This document shows, one piece after another, positions 1 to 10,480 of a DNA stretch of 64,000 bases. The notes under the pieces are model-generated. The model worked only from the letters and a program-made list of their open reading frames with translations, was not told the DNA's origin and did no database searches. How positions within the stretch are numbered: position 1 is the first letter of the stretch; the number at the start of each line of letters is the position of its first letter. Location: positions 620,001 through 684,000 of the forward strand of contig NZ_LQBQ01000001.1 of the NCBI RefSeq assembly GCF_001507595.1, read 5' to 3'. The DNA is from Ruegeria marisrubri (GTDB lineage: Bacteria > Pseudomonadota > Alphaproteobacteria > Rhodobacterales > Rhodobacteraceae). Both the position numbers and the translations under genes were made by a program.

Positions 1-2
1 AA

Positions 3-2987
3 ATGCTGCCAGTCTATCTTGATCTGGAGGGAGACGCAGAAACGGAAGTAGCCGAGGCTCTCGAGATTGAGCCTGATGAACTCGGGGATTTCGTAGGGTT
101 ATGCGTTTCACGATCACTTCGGTTCGATCGTGCGGACCCTTATGTAGATCATACCAGCTGGTTGAAGGACTGGAGCAAGGCTGGCCGGCGATCCCCGCCT
201 CCCTTCACGGCACTTCTATGCGCTTTGTCCATCGCCGCCGAGAGAATGGGTGCCGATGAGAACTTCTCACCTAACAACTACTACGAGCGCTATTTCGAGT
301 TGCTTGGGGTAAAGGGCGCGACAAACCAACAAAAACTTAAGCAGTACGCGAAAAGCACACGCCAGTTTTGGCGAGCATTGAACCTTTGGCTTTCTGAGAA
401 CGACTACTTGCTCGGAAGGCCAACCGCCAAACCGCTACTTAGCCATTGGCAGTACGCCAGCTATGCTCTCTCGCAAGCTCTTGTTAGAGACGCAGACCGC
501 AGGCGATTTGAAGGTCTCTTTCTGGCGTACGATTTGACGCCTGGCGACCCAATTGGGGAGGCGGAGATGGCGCTCCTCGTGAATGACTGGATGACCTCGC
601 ATGGGTCATCCGGTCCAACTGCTTGGCTCAAGAAACTGTGGACCGCGAACGAGTTGAGAGAGCGCGTTGTCGCCGCCGCGCTTGACATGTTCGAAAGCTG
701 GGAGCCGTCAGCGGCCGTAACGCCAGGGCAAGCGAAGAAGGCGCGGCTTCAGTGGCAACTAGGCTTCCCCGGGTTTCCTAGAAAGAGGGTAACTCTGGCG
801 CTCTCGGTGACACGTGGTGGTAACGCCGAACCACTTCGCCCAATCAAACCGGAGAGCATTCTTGAGGATGAGTTCGTTCTGGAAGAAGGCGAGCCGGGCG
901 TCCAATTCCTCGGACCGATCGGTTCGATAAACCTCGACCTTCTACTGCTACAATCGCAAACTTTCATGGGGCAACAAAGCGGCGTCACCTACAACTACAT
1001 TGCTAAGCCCATCGTCGTGTTTTCGCGCTCTGCGGAAGGCACCATGTTCAGGGAGGTTACCCGTGCAAGCCTCTTCGAGGAGCACGCGATCCTGTGCCAC
1101 GAAGCATGGCTCGAAAAAGTCGAAGGCCACCTCGCCAAGTGCGCGCGACCCGGGCATGCCGTGTTGCAATCGTCCGACATGCCGGGGATTCCAAGGGGTT
1201 GGTGCATCCTGAGAGGGGTCGAAATCGTGCGCTCCGTGGACAACGCACACGATAATTTCCATGCCCTGAATCCGCTTGATAGCACTGCTGCGATCGCTTG
1301 CGTTGGAGGCCTGAAACTCGGCCACGGAACGTGGCATGTTGATGCAAAACCGCACGTCGAAGCAAAATCCGAAAAAAGCGATGGTAAGCTCGAGATCCTG
1401 CATGAGCGATTCGGCCAAGACGACGAGATCGTGGCCTCATCGAAAGCAGTGGGTGACTTCATCGAACTCGATCTAGATCAAGTCGAGGTCGCACCGGGAA
1501 CCAACCTGCGGGCCGTGGTGAAAGCCGGCAAAGCTGAATTGGCGGAAACGGATTTTTCGTTAAGAAGTGCAGACGTACCACGCCCGCTCGGTGGAAAACG
1601 CTTTTACCATCCGTTTGCCAGCGGCCAAGGGCTCTCCCTGAATTCAGAAACCATCTCCTTGAGTCCAGGAAACGGACTGGAGGGATGCACCATCGTGGGA
1701 AGGCTTAATGTTGAGCCAGATCAAAGCGTTTCGCCTCAACCAGAAACTTCCTCGAACAAGATTCCCGAGGGGATGGCAGAGGCCACTCCCGAGGTCGATT
1801 GGAATCATTCGCAGGACGCGGTCCACCAAGCCGCTGGGAGTTGCGTGATCCGCGGATATCACTACTGGGTCTACGAGCCGTTCGAGAAGGGGGACGATCG
1901 GTTCGAAGCCAAGATGGCCGAGTGCAAAGACTGCCACGTTCGCGCACTGTCTCGGTCGCGGGCGGTGGCGAAGAAAAACTGGAAAAAGAGCAAACAGGCA
2001 CGATATGGGACACCGGTTCGGAGGCAAACGGCCACGCAAGGCGCGATACAGCAAGAGCACGGCGGAAGCTTACCTCAGACTAACTCCGTTTCGCTTGACA
2101 CGGTTTTCGATGCTCTCTGCTACCTCGGTCAAGGCAGTTGGCATGCATTTCAGCGGCTAGTGGCATCCGTTTCAGAAGAACCGTGGTTTCCACGAACGTT
2201 GGCCGCTGACCTTTTCGCCCTCGGCCATCTTGAAATGAAGGACTCGATCCTTTCTGACGCATCTGATTGGTCGGTGCCTCCACCCGTTATGGTGGTGGGT
2301 CTCGACAAGAAGGCCCGTCTCGCCGGCTTCCACTCGAAGCTCTTACTTGGAAAGATCCGTGATGCGCTGGAGAGCGCAGGTGCAATCTACGAAGTGGTCT
2401 CGCAGCCAGGGCGCGTTACGCTGCATCGGTGGTCTGGGCTCGCTGGCCTGCCCTTAGACGCGCTGCTTGAAGGTATCACGGATCCGCACGGCCGCTCGGT
2501 GACAGTTGCCCACGACCTCGGCTTGGCGATTGCCAGAAACTTGCCGTCTATCGAAATGGCTTGGATGCTGGGGACACCAATGCATGTCGAAAGAGCGGAC
2601 GCACTGGCCAAGTTCGACGTCAGAGACGCGCGCTGGATTAGAGCAGAGACCATTGAAGGCACTGGGGCTTACCGGGTTGGGCTGCACGGAACCCGTTACG
2701 TGTTCCGCGATCATAGTGGAGACACGCGCCAAGTTGGCCATCGGGTCGCCAAGATCTTGGCCGCAAAGAGCGAAGGTACACGGCTCCATGCCTACGACAT
2801 TTCCACCGGCCGCTTCATCGCCGCTCTCGGGGCTGAGCCTCCAGGGTTGTTTGCCCGCGCTCTCGTCGCTTCTAGCGGTGCATTGCCATTAATTGAAGGG
2901 GGGCGCCTCATTTACGAGCGAGTCGCTCCCATGATCGCAACCATTATCTTGAAAAAACTTTACGAGGGAGACCGGACCGTTGCCTAA
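3..2987 (+). CDS. DruH-like protein of a Druantia type III-like system
   Basis: A protein of about 994 residues without a P-loop or nuclease motif that I can see. The first ATG lies two bases from the window edge, so the true start may be further upstream. The middle looks beta-rich, and a short Cys pair (CKDC, about residue 640) follows an aromatic stretch. Its stop overlaps the start of the downstream giant helicase by 8 bp, so the two are translationally coupled. Known context: Druantia type III is a two-gene system, a ~1000-aa protein of unknown function (DruH) followed by the DUF1998 helicase DruE. Size, order and coupling fit. The name rests on context, not on a recognised domain. Confidence 0.5.
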   Translation: MLPVYLDLEGDAETEVAEALEIEPDELGDFVGLCVSRSLRFDRADPYVDHTSWLKDWSKAGRRSPPPFTALLCALSIAAERMGADENFSPNNYYERYFELLGVKGATNQQKLKQYAKSTRQFWRALNLWLSENDYLLGRPTAKPLLSHWQYASYALSQALVRDADRRRFEGLFLAYDLTPGDPIGEAEMALLVNDWMTSHGSSGPTAWLKKLWTANELRERVVAAALDMFESWEPSAAVTPGQAKKARLQWQLGFPGFPRKRVTLALSVTRGGNAEPLRPIKPESILEDEFVLEEGEPGVQFLGPIGSINLDLLLLQSQTFMGQQSGVTYNYIAKPIVVFSRSAEGTMFREVTRASLFEEHAILCHEAWLEKVEGHLAKCARPGHAVLQSSDMPGIPRGWCILRGVEIVRSVDNAHDNFHALNPLDSTAAIACVGGLKLGHGTWHVDAKPHVEAKSEKSDGKLEILHERFGQDDEIVASSKAVGDFIELDLDQVEVAPGTNLRAVVKAGKAELAETDFSLRSADVPRPLGGKRFYHPFASGQGLSLNSETISLSPGNGLEGCTIVGRLNVEPDQSVSPQPETSSNKIPEGMAEATPEVDWNHSQDAVHQAAGSCVIRGYHYWVYEPFEKGDDRFEAKMAECKDCHVRALSRSRAVAKKNWKKSKQARYGTPVRRQTATQGAIQQEHGGSLPQTNSVSLDTVFDALCYLGQGSWHAFQRLVASVSEEPWFPRTLAADLFALGHLEMKDSILSDASDWSVPPPVMVVGLDKKARLAGFHSKLLLGKIRDALESAGAIYEVVSQPGRVTLHRWSGLAGLPLDALLEGITDPHGRSVTVAHDLGLAIARNLPSIEMAWMLGTPMHVERADALAKFDVRDARWIRAETIEGTGAYRVGLHGTRYVFRDHSGDTRQVGHRVAKILAAKSEGTRLHAYDISTGRFIAALGAEPPGLFARALVASSGALPLIEGGRLIYERVAPMIATIILKKLYEGDRTVA

Positions 2988-5900
2988 CGCCACCCCGAAC
3001 GAGGTGCTCAAGTACATCCAGGAAGCATATCACAAATACTATGACAGCGCGTTCTGGATGCGAGACGGGGCGCTAATGGCGGAGCGCCGTGAACTACTCG
3101 CGGAACCCGGCCTTACCGCTCAAGAAATCCTTCTCGAGGCTGTATTAGCGTATCCATCGGCGGTGCCTGTCGAAAAGGCTTGCGAGGAAGCGGGCCTACC
3201 TCCGAGCGTGGCGGAGCATCTTGGGAGAGTGGTATTTGGTGCGAACTACTCCCTCAGGAAGCACCAAGCCCAGTCACTAGTCACTTCATTGGCACCGAAC
3301 GATGCGCCGACCAGGAACGTCGTGGTTACATCTGGGACGGGTTCCGGGAAGACCGAGAGTTTCCTCGTGCCCGTTATTGCGAGGCTCTTGGCTGAGAGGC
3401 TGGGCGGTGTCGGAAGCGGAACCTTGAACCAATGGTGGGAACGACCTTGGTCCCAAGAGACGCATTGGAACGGGATCCGGTCGGGGATTAGCGGGGGCCC
3501 CACGCCAGCTGTTCGTGCTTTGCTGCTCTATCCCACCAACGCGCTCGTCGAGGACCAGGTTGCCAGGCTTCGGCGCGCTGCTTTCCGCGCGAAGGCCATC
3601 CACGGCCAGCCGCTCTTCTACTTCGGCCGGTACACTGGGGCGACGCCTGGCGGAACGTTTTTCCCTAGCGGGCAACTCAAAGCAGGCGACCGGCAAAGGA
3701 TCCGCGAGGTTGCGAAGGACCTTCGAAAGATTGCTGAAGAAGCAGAGCGGCTCCGCGACCGGGACGAGGAGATCCGCGGACAATTCCAAGATCCGACCTG
3801 CGGCGAAATGCTTACGCGGTGGGACATGATAGACGCGCCGCCGGACATCATGATCACCAACGTCTCGATGCTCAATGTCATGTTGATGCGGGACCACGAG
3901 GCGCCGATCTTCGAGGCGACAAAGAACTGGCTGCGCTCCTCTCCGAACAACCATTTTTCCCTGGTCGTCGACGAGCTTCACGGCTACCGCGGCACCGCGG
4001 GCACGGAAGTTGCACTCGTAATACGCAACTTGCTCCTGAGGCTTGGGATGGAACCGGGGTCACCGCAGCTCAGGTGCCTGGGGACCAGCGCCTCGCTGGA
4101 TGGAGAAGAAGGTCGCGAATACCTCCAGCAGTTCTTCGGGGTGGATAAGTCGACGTTCGCCGTCTTCCCCGGAGAGCCACGCAAACCCAGCGTCGAGCTT
4201 CCCATCGACGAATCCCATGTCGCGGACAAGGCCGACGACATCATGAGGGGTGATCGCTCAGCTATCGACCAAGTGTTGTCGCGGTTTTCGGCACGCGATG
4301 CCCTCGGCTCGGCTTGCATTGCCGCCGGACGGAAAGACGACGGCGGCGTTGCGCCGGCAAGGGTCTCCAAGGTCAAGGAGAAGCTTTTCGGTCAGGGCGC
4401 AGCGGATACGTCGTTCGCTGCTCTTCTTCATGCGGCTGCAACAGAACAGTCGGTTTCTTTCACAGAACCGAAACCTTCTTTCCGAGCGCACATGTTCCTC
4501 CGGCAGATACAGGGCATGTGGGCATGCTCGAACCCCGCATGCAGCGAAGTGGAGGAGCGATTTCGCTACGAAGGACGGCAGATTGGAAAGATTTTCAAGC
4601 AGCCCGCTATCAAGTGTCCATGCGGTGGCCAGGTACTGGAGCTTCTCTATTGCTATGATTGCGGAGAGGCATACCTTGGGGGCTACGTTACCCCCAAGGT
4701 TGACGAGGACGAGGAAGGCGAAGTCTTCTTGGAGTCCGGTCCAACGGACCTTTCGTCTACCGTACCGGGCCTGGTCAACGAAAGGCCACATAGCCGCTTC
4801 CGTTGGTATTGGCCTGGAAAGTTGGTTCCTTCCGGCGTCACGACAAGTTGGCAACACAAGAACCCGGCGACAGGCAAGTCGGTTACCTTCGGCTTCGCGC
4901 CCGCCGTATACCGCCCGCTCTACGGCCACCTAGCCAAGGCGCAACCCGGCGAAACTCCCACTGGTACGCTTTTCCAAGTTCCAAAAGGCGTCGATGTGCC
5001 CGGGTTGCCAGGGCGCTGCCCAGCGTGCCAGTCATCGAAGAGCCAGAGCCGCATCCTAAAAGCCTTTTTCTCCGGCAGCCGTGTGAATAGCCCGATCCGG
5101 GGGCTCCGGACAGGTTTAAACGTGACAACGCAGGTTATCGCGGATCGCGCTACGTCGATCTTGGGCTCAGAGGATGTTGCCGCTCCAATGATCGCCTTTA
5201 CCGATAGCCGAGACGACGCGGCAGACGTGGCGGCCGGCTTGGAGTTGAACCATTTTCGATCGCTCGTCAGACAACTCGTCTTTGCCGAGCTGGAGCCGAA
5301 GCAGGTGTTCTCGATAGACGACGCGAAAGAAGTAGCCAAGAAAGTACAGGCAGAAAACGATCTAGATGCTCGCGAGAAGGAAATAGCTGCGGCCATCAAC
5401 GCGTTTCACCCCGACCTGATGCAATCCTTGCTGCTAGACAGCCTGCGCATGGCAAACGAGAGCCAGCGCGCCCGCATCAGGGAGTTTTCCGAGAAAGCGC
5501 TGGGAAACCCTGCTGTTGCCTGGAGTCAACTCGTTTCAGGCGTTCTTGCCCGCCTACTGGAGCTTGGTGAAAACCCGCAAGGAACCGATGCGTCGCGGCA
5601 AACTGTCGACAACGAGCCTTGGTGGCGCTTTTTCGACGAAACGCGGCCCAGCGGTGTCGCGCGCTTGGACGCCTCGGTCGAAGAAGCTGGCCGCCGCACT
5701 ATCCGCGAAAACCTCTCTTCCCTCGTGGCCGCCGCGTTGTTTGACGGGGGCGGTCGCGACCTCGAAACCTTAGGCATTGCGTACGTCCGGCCGATTGGAG
5801 AATTCTCCGCAAAGCTGGGCTTGGAGCGTAGCGAAGCTGAGTGCATCCTTTCGAACGTTGTTCGCCTCCTCGGACAAGCTCGCCTCTACAGTGGTAGTGG

Positions 5901-8394
5901 CAGTAGCCAGTCGAGCACGAATACCCCGGCAGGGGTACGAAAATACTTGGAAAAAGCGGCACCCCGCCTCAACCGCGACCCAGTCGTACTAGCAGACGCG
6001 ATTGGTGACCTCTTGAAAACCGAGGGCATCGCGAACGAGAACTGGGTTCTCCAGGTAACACGCTACGGGAGCCTGAAACTAGAGCTTGTCCCAATAGAAT
6101 CTGGGCTGGCGCGCTGCGATCGCTGCTCGAGGATCTCGGCCAATACCACCGTGAAAGCGTGCACCTCGCTAAACTGCGAGTCGGAGAGCTTTTCCCCGAT
6201 CGATCAACCCGAAGACGACTACTACCGCTGGTTGTCCGGTGAAAAAGCCCACCGTCTGCACGTTGAGGAACTTACCGGACAGACCAAGCCGCTATCGGAA
6301 CAACGCAGGCGCCAAAGACTGTTCAAGGAAGCCTTCCTCGAAGGCGAAGAGCCACGAGTTCACGGCATCGACGTGCTGAGCGTAACCACCACCATGGAAG
6401 TGGGGGTCGACATCGGCTCCCTAGAACTCGTCATGATGGCCAACATGCCCCCGCAACGCTTTAACTACCAGCAGAGGGTCGGGCGCGCGGGTCGCGCAGG
6501 ACAGAGCTTCTCGTATGCCCTCACTATTTGTCGCGGCGGCTCCCACGACGACTTTTACTACTCGAATCCCGAACGGATCACCGGTGACACCCCACCACAA
6601 CCCTACCTTGACTTGTCGCGCCCGGAGATCGTCAGGCGCGTGGCAGCTGCCGAGACACTCCGAAGGGCATTCAATGCTCTTGCCGAACCGCCAAGCCGCA
6701 GCGCAAGTACCCATGGATCATTTGGTGCTACCAGTAGCTGGGAGTCAAAATACAAGGCGCCGGTTTCCGAGTGGCTGGCAACATCACCTGAGGTTACCGA
6801 GGTCGTCGATGCGCTATGCCTAAACGCCCCTCTTTCGACGGGTAAACGCGATTCAATAGAGGCCTACTGCCGCGAAAAGCTCGCCGACCATGTATCCGAG
6901 ATCGTGAAGAGTGATCGTTATATCCAAGAAGAACTGAGCGAACGGCTCGCGACGGCGGGAATCCTGCCGATGTTTGGTTTTCCGACCCAAACGCGGAGCT
7001 TGTTCGGATTCAAACATGGCGCATCTGTTGACGAGATGGTCATTTCGGACCGTCCCCTTGACCACGCGGTATGGGCCTTCTCACCTGGCTCCGAGATCCC
7101 CAAGGACAAGCAGATCCACGTCGCGTGTGGTTTCGAGTACAAGCGGCAGGTCGGCGGCAGGATCATTTCAGACCCTGATCCGCTGGGAGACCCTCTAGTC
7201 TTTTCCAAGTGCGAGGAGGAAACCTGCGGAAACATCATGCAAGGCGCGTCCGAAACTTGCGATGTCTGTCAGTCAATGGCATCGCCCTTCAATCTCTACC
7301 AGCCAAAGGGATTCACGACGACCGGCAGGCCAAGGGATTACGACGGGCAACGTCAAAGGGGACCCGCGCTTAATCCACCTGTTTTGGCATTCAAGCCGGA
7401 CTACTCGGCCGGCTTCGACGTTGGACCGATGAAAGTAGCTTTGACATCGGACGAACCGATTGCGCTCGTGAACGACGCAAGCGGCGAGATGTTCAACTTC
7501 CGGCGCAAGGTAAATTCGATCATCGTCAACGAAGAGCACTTCTACAGGGATGATCCACCCTACCGGGATCTCCAAGGCGAGCCCGAAACCACTGGCGCAA
7601 TCGGGGCGGTATTCAACACAGACGTTATGACGCTTTTGCTCGGAAGCTTGCCCAACGTCGGATACAACGGCGTTCTCGACATCGATAACCAACCTGCGGC
7701 CAGGGCAGCCTTGGTCTCGTTCGGCGAATTCGTAAAGCTTGCCGCCGCTGTCGAGCTCGACGTGGATCCTTCCGAGCTTCGCGTCGGTACCCAGCGATGG
7801 CGAACGCCGCATTGCGTGACGATGCAAATCTACGTCGCCGATGCCCTGGAAAACGGTGCCGGCTACACGCGGCATATCTGCAACCCGAAGCGTCTCCGTG
7901 CCTTGCTGCAGCGACACTACGACGTGCGAAGAGTGGAGTGGGAGGCCGCAGATCATGCCCTTTGCGATCGATCCTGTCCAGACTGCCTGAGAAATTACAA
8001 CAATCGTTTCTTGCACGCTGCGCTAGACTGGCGACTCGCCCTGGACGTCGCGGAGCTCGTACTTGGCCATCCCCTCGACACGGATCGCTGGCTTGCATCC
8101 TCTCAGAAAATCGGGAGTCGCGTAGTCGAACTCTGCAATTCGGAGGACGGCGACGTCTTCTTGGAACAAGCGGACAGCCTCTTCGCAGTCACACGTTTGA
8201 ACCCAGGTCGATCCCTCGTTCTTTCGCACCCGCTTTGGTACACAACCAAGGATGGACCCGCGCAGGACCGCCAGCACGATGCCAAGCTAACGCTGCAGGC
8301 GAACTATGGGCCAGCCCATCAAGTCGACTTCGTTGATATCCGGGATCTCGCGGCATCCCCGCAGACCTACGTCGTCAAGCTACTGGAGGCGTGA
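2980..8394 (+). CDS. DruE-like giant SF2 helicase with C-terminal DUF1998/MZB-type zinc module
   Basis: 1804 residues. The N-terminal helicase core has Walker A GTGSGKT (about residue 119), the DExH-type box VVDELH (about 328) and GTSAS (motif III). The second RecA lobe carries TTTMEVGVDIGSLE and QRVGRAGRAGQ (about 1164). Between the lobes are zinc-ribbon-like Cys pairs (CYDCGEAY, CPAC). Near the C-terminus CDRSCPDCLRNYNN followed by H and LDW (about 1661-1690) is the four-Cys signature of MrfA-type DUF1998 helicases. A single ~1800-aa chain holding both parts is the DruE architecture; DISARM splits them into DrmA and DrmB. Expected role: DNA-translocating effector of antiphage defence in the cytoplasm. 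It overlaps genes on both sides, indicating one operon. Confidence 0.8.
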   Translation: MPNATPNEVLKYIQEAYHKYYDSAFWMRDGALMAERRELLAEPGLTAQEILLEAVLAYPSAVPVEKACEEAGLPPSVAEHLGRVVFGANYSLRKHQAQSLVTSLAPNDAPTRNVVVTSGTGSGKTESFLVPVIARLLAERLGGVGSGTLNQWWERPWSQETHWNGIRSGISGGPTPAVRALLLYPTNALVEDQVARLRRAAFRAKAIHGQPLFYFGRYTGATPGGTFFPSGQLKAGDRQRIREVAKDLRKIAEEAERLRDRDEEIRGQFQDPTCGEMLTRWDMIDAPPDIMITNVSMLNVMLMRDHEAPIFEATKNWLRSSPNNHFSLVVDELHGYRGTAGTEVALVIRNLLLRLGMEPGSPQLRCLGTSASLDGEEGREYLQQFFGVDKSTFAVFPGEPRKPSVELPIDESHVADKADDIMRGDRSAIDQVLSRFSARDALGSACIAAGRKDDGGVAPARVSKVKEKLFGQGAADTSFAALLHAAATEQSVSFTEPKPSFRAHMFLRQIQGMWACSNPACSEVEERFRYEGRQIGKIFKQPAIKCPCGGQVLELLYCYDCGEAYLGGYVTPKVDEDEEGEVFLESGPTDLSSTVPGLVNERPHSRFRWYWPGKLVPSGVTTSWQHKNPATGKSVTFGFAPAVYRPLYGHLAKAQPGETPTGTLFQVPKGVDVPGLPGRCPACQSSKSQSRILKAFFSGSRVNSPIRGLRTGLNVTTQVIADRATSILGSEDVAAPMIAFTDSRDDAADVAAGLELNHFRSLVRQLVFAELEPKQVFSIDDAKEVAKKVQAENDLDAREKEIAAAINAFHPDLMQSLLLDSLRMANESQRARIREFSEKALGNPAVAWSQLVSGVLARLLELGENPQGTDASRQTVDNEPWWRFFDETRPSGVARLDASVEEAGRRTIRENLSSLVAAALFDGGGRDLETLGIAYVRPIGEFSAKLGLERSEAECILSNVVRLLGQARLYSGSGSSQSSTNTPAGVRKYLEKAAPRLNRDPVVLADAIGDLLKTEGIANENWVLQVTRYGSLKLELVPIESGLARCDRCSRISANTTVKACTSLNCESESFSPIDQPEDDYYRWLSGEKAHRLHVEELTGQTKPLSEQRRRQRLFKEAFLEGEEPRVHGIDVLSVTTTMEVGVDIGSLELVMMANMPPQRFNYQQRVGRAGRAGQSFSYALTICRGGSHDDFYYSNPERITGDTPPQPYLDLSRPEIVRRVAAAETLRRAFNALAEPPSRSASTHGSFGATSSWESKYKAPVSEWLATSPEVTEVVDALCLNAPLSTGKRDSIEAYCREKLADHVSEIVKSDRYIQEELSERLATAGILPMFGFPTQTRSLFGFKHGASVDEMVISDRPLDHAVWAFSPGSEIPKDKQIHVACGFEYKRQVGGRIISDPDPLGDPLVFSKCEEETCGNIMQGASETCDVCQSMASPFNLYQPKGFTTTGRPRDYDGQRQRGPALNPPVLAFKPDYSAGFDVGPMKVALTSDEPIALVNDASGEMFNFRRKVNSIIVNEEHFYRDDPPYRDLQGEPETTGAIGAVFNTDVMTLLLGSLPNVGYNGVLDIDNQPAARAALVSFGEFVKLAAAVELDVDPSELRVGTQRWRTPHCVTMQIYVADALENGAGYTRHICNPKRLRALLQRHYDVRRVEWEAADHALCDRSCPDCLRNYNNRFLHAALDWRLALDVAELVLGHPLDTDRWLASSQKIGSRVVELCNSEDGDVFLEQADSLFAVTRLNPGRSLVLSHPLWYTTKDGPAQDRQHDAKLTLQANYGPAHQVDFVDIRDLAASPQTYVVKLLEA

Positions 8395-10352
8395 TGATTG
8401 AAATCGTAGGTACAGAAGGCACGAGCGAGTATAGAGCCGCAATCATGGTGCGGGACGCACTGGAGGCTATCTGGCCTGGCGTCGCCACGTCTCCAATTGA
8501 ACAGGAAGACATCAAGATCGCCGTCAGCGTGAAGATCTCCGGCTATAGGGTGCAGGATATCGATATCGTTTTGGCGGGACAGCTTGTCCGTCCCCGCCAA
8601 ATCCGCCCCATGCGCGTGATCCGGGGACACTCTGGAAGTAGACTGAACAATCGTCCCCTGTTGGTTGAAAGCTTTGTCGCGGCAATCGAAGTAAAAGACC
8701 ACGACGAACGAAACGTGAGAGTGAACGGTGACCAAGTAGAGGTTCGATATTCGCGCTCCGGCAGAATAGAGAGGAAGAGCGCGACAGACCAAAATGTAAA
8801 CCAAATGCATTCGCTCAAGGCCTATCTTTCGGATCAACATGCCGACGTCTTCGTCCGACGATGCCTGATTTTCCCGAGCCTTCAAAACATCTCCGCTCCT
8901 AGCGCCGTCGCGTCCGGGTTCAATGGCCACCAACTTATGAGCGCTATCGCGAGTTCATCACCTGTGCTGGAGCGAAAGGGTCAGGGATATCTTTCCGCGG
9001 GAAGCTCACAGTCCGTCGAGAAGGTATTGGCCTCTCCCCTCTTTCGCCCGATGATCCCGACCCGCCTCGACCGGGAGCGGATGGAACGGCTCGCCGTAAA
9101 GAACCCGGCAGTCGATGAAGTCCTGCAAACACTTGGCTCCGGAACGGTGTTCCTGAGAGGTTACGGCGGCACTGGAAAAACAGTCCTTCTACTCCAAACG
9201 GCGTGGAAGCAGTACAAAGTCGAAGGGAAGCGTACGCTGATCTTGACATACAACTTGGCGCTCGCCGCCGACATGCGCCGCCTAATGGCACTAGCCGGTA
9301 TTCCTTCTTCCCCAGAAGATGGTGGAATCGAAATCTCGACGGTGATGTCGTTTCTTTACCGATGGTTCGCGAGATTCCATCTACTCGAGGAAGAGGCCCT
9401 CGACTTTTCTCGCTATCCCGAGCTCTGCGCCGCTGCACTCGAAATGGTTGAAAGTGGCGCTGTTGGGGTCGCAGACATCGAAGGCATCGTATCTGCGGAG
9501 CCCGATAGGTTCGATTTCGACCAAGTATTCGTCGACGAGGGGCAAGATTGGCCCTCGGGAGAAACGGCTCTTTTAAAGGTCCTCTACAGCCCTCGCCGGC
9601 TTTGCATAGCAGATGGCATCGACCAGTTCACCCGTGGCCAGCGGGCAGACTGGCGGAAAGGAATACCGCGCGAAGAACGGAAGACGCACAGCTTGACAAC
9701 GTGCCTTCGGCTTAAGCGCAACCTTTCTCTTTTTGTCGGGGAGGTCGCAAGATCTACTGGTATGGGCTGGGAAGCCGAAGCCAACCCGGCCGCAGGCGGC
9801 GGACGCTTGATTGTCCTATGCAAACCTTACGAGACTGCGCAGGAGCTACACGAGCAGCTGGTACGCGAGTTGCGCGATGACGGGAACGCTCCGATTGACA
9901 TGCTGTTCTGCGTGCCGCCGGACGGCGTGGAGCGCGACGGAAACGTCGTCCGAAGCTCGATGTCAACTGTCCTCTCTGAATGGGGCACCGAGACATGGGA
10001 CGGGGTCGACCCGCACGCACGCCTAGACTTCCCACGGTCAAGCAATCAAGCGAGGATCGTCCAATATGCGTCCTGTCGTGGGCTCGAAGGGTGGACGGTG
10101 GTACTTGATCGCTTCGATAGTTTTCTCGCGCAGATAGCCTCGTGGAAAGACCATTCGGAGGAGACTGCGATGGAAGGATTCGTAGACCCAGAGATAGCCC
10201 GAAACAGGGAGGCGTGGCGTTGGGGCATGATTGCCCTCACGCGCCCTATCGACACGCTTGTCATCCAGCTTCAGGATGAGCACAGCGGGTATGGTAAGCA
10301 AGTGCTTGATATTGCCGCCAAGATGGAAGATTTCGCGGAAATCATCCGCTGA
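8394..10352 (+). CDS. Nuclease-like domain fused to SF1 (UvrD-like) helicase
   Basis: 652 residues. The ATG overlaps the stop of the giant helicase (TGATG); a GTG lies one codon earlier. The N-terminal ~110 residues show a restriction-like or NERD-like pattern, with DIDIVLAG (about residue 58) and then AAIEVKDHD (about 100). A helicase core follows: Walker A GYGGTGKT (about 255), an Ia-like LILTYNLAL, motif II VFVDEGQD (about 380), motif III IADGIDQF, motif IV TCLRLKRN, motif V YASCRGLEG and motif VI IALTRPID. All SF1 motifs look intact. Its tight coupling to the DruH/DruE-like pair suggests it works with them as a third component, although canonical Druantia III has only two genes. Confidence 0.75.
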   Translation: MIEIVGTEGTSEYRAAIMVRDALEAIWPGVATSPIEQEDIKIAVSVKISGYRVQDIDIVLAGQLVRPRQIRPMRVIRGHSGSRLNNRPLLVESFVAAIEVKDHDERNVRVNGDQVEVRYSRSGRIERKSATDQNVNQMHSLKAYLSDQHADVFVRRCLIFPSLQNISAPSAVASGFNGHQLMSAIASSSPVLERKGQGYLSAGSSQSVEKVLASPLFRPMIPTRLDRERMERLAVKNPAVDEVLQTLGSGTVFLRGYGGTGKTVLLLQTAWKQYKVEGKRTLILTYNLALAADMRRLMALAGIPSSPEDGGIEISTVMSFLYRWFARFHLLEEEALDFSRYPELCAAALEMVESGAVGVADIEGIVSAEPDRFDFDQVFVDEGQDWPSGETALLKVLYSPRRLCIADGIDQFTRGQRADWRKGIPREERKTHSLTTCLRLKRNLSLFVGEVARSTGMGWEAEANPAAGGGRLIVLCKPYETAQELHEQLVRELRDDGNAPIDMLFCVPPDGVERDGNVVRSSMSTVLSEWGTETWDGVDPHARLDFPRSSNQARIVQYASCRGLEGWTVVLDRFDSFLAQIASWKDHSEETAMEGFVDPEIARNREAWRWGMIALTRPIDTLVIQLQDEHSGYGKQVLDIAAKMEDFAEIIR

Positions 10353-10480
10353 CTCACTCGTTCCGAGGTTCCCAAGCAGGCCTTTTCACCAGACGTTACA
10401 ACATCTGGTTTTCGCCTGGACTTCCCTAGCTACATGTGCTAGTTGGAATTGAAAGGTGTCCGGAGCGCGAGAGGTGAAGA

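Noticed and set aside
2980..8394. DISARM DrmA/DrmB
   Set aside because: DISARM splits helicase and DUF1998 parts and has DrmC and other genes; here both parts are in one 1804-aa chain and no phospholipase-D gene is present.
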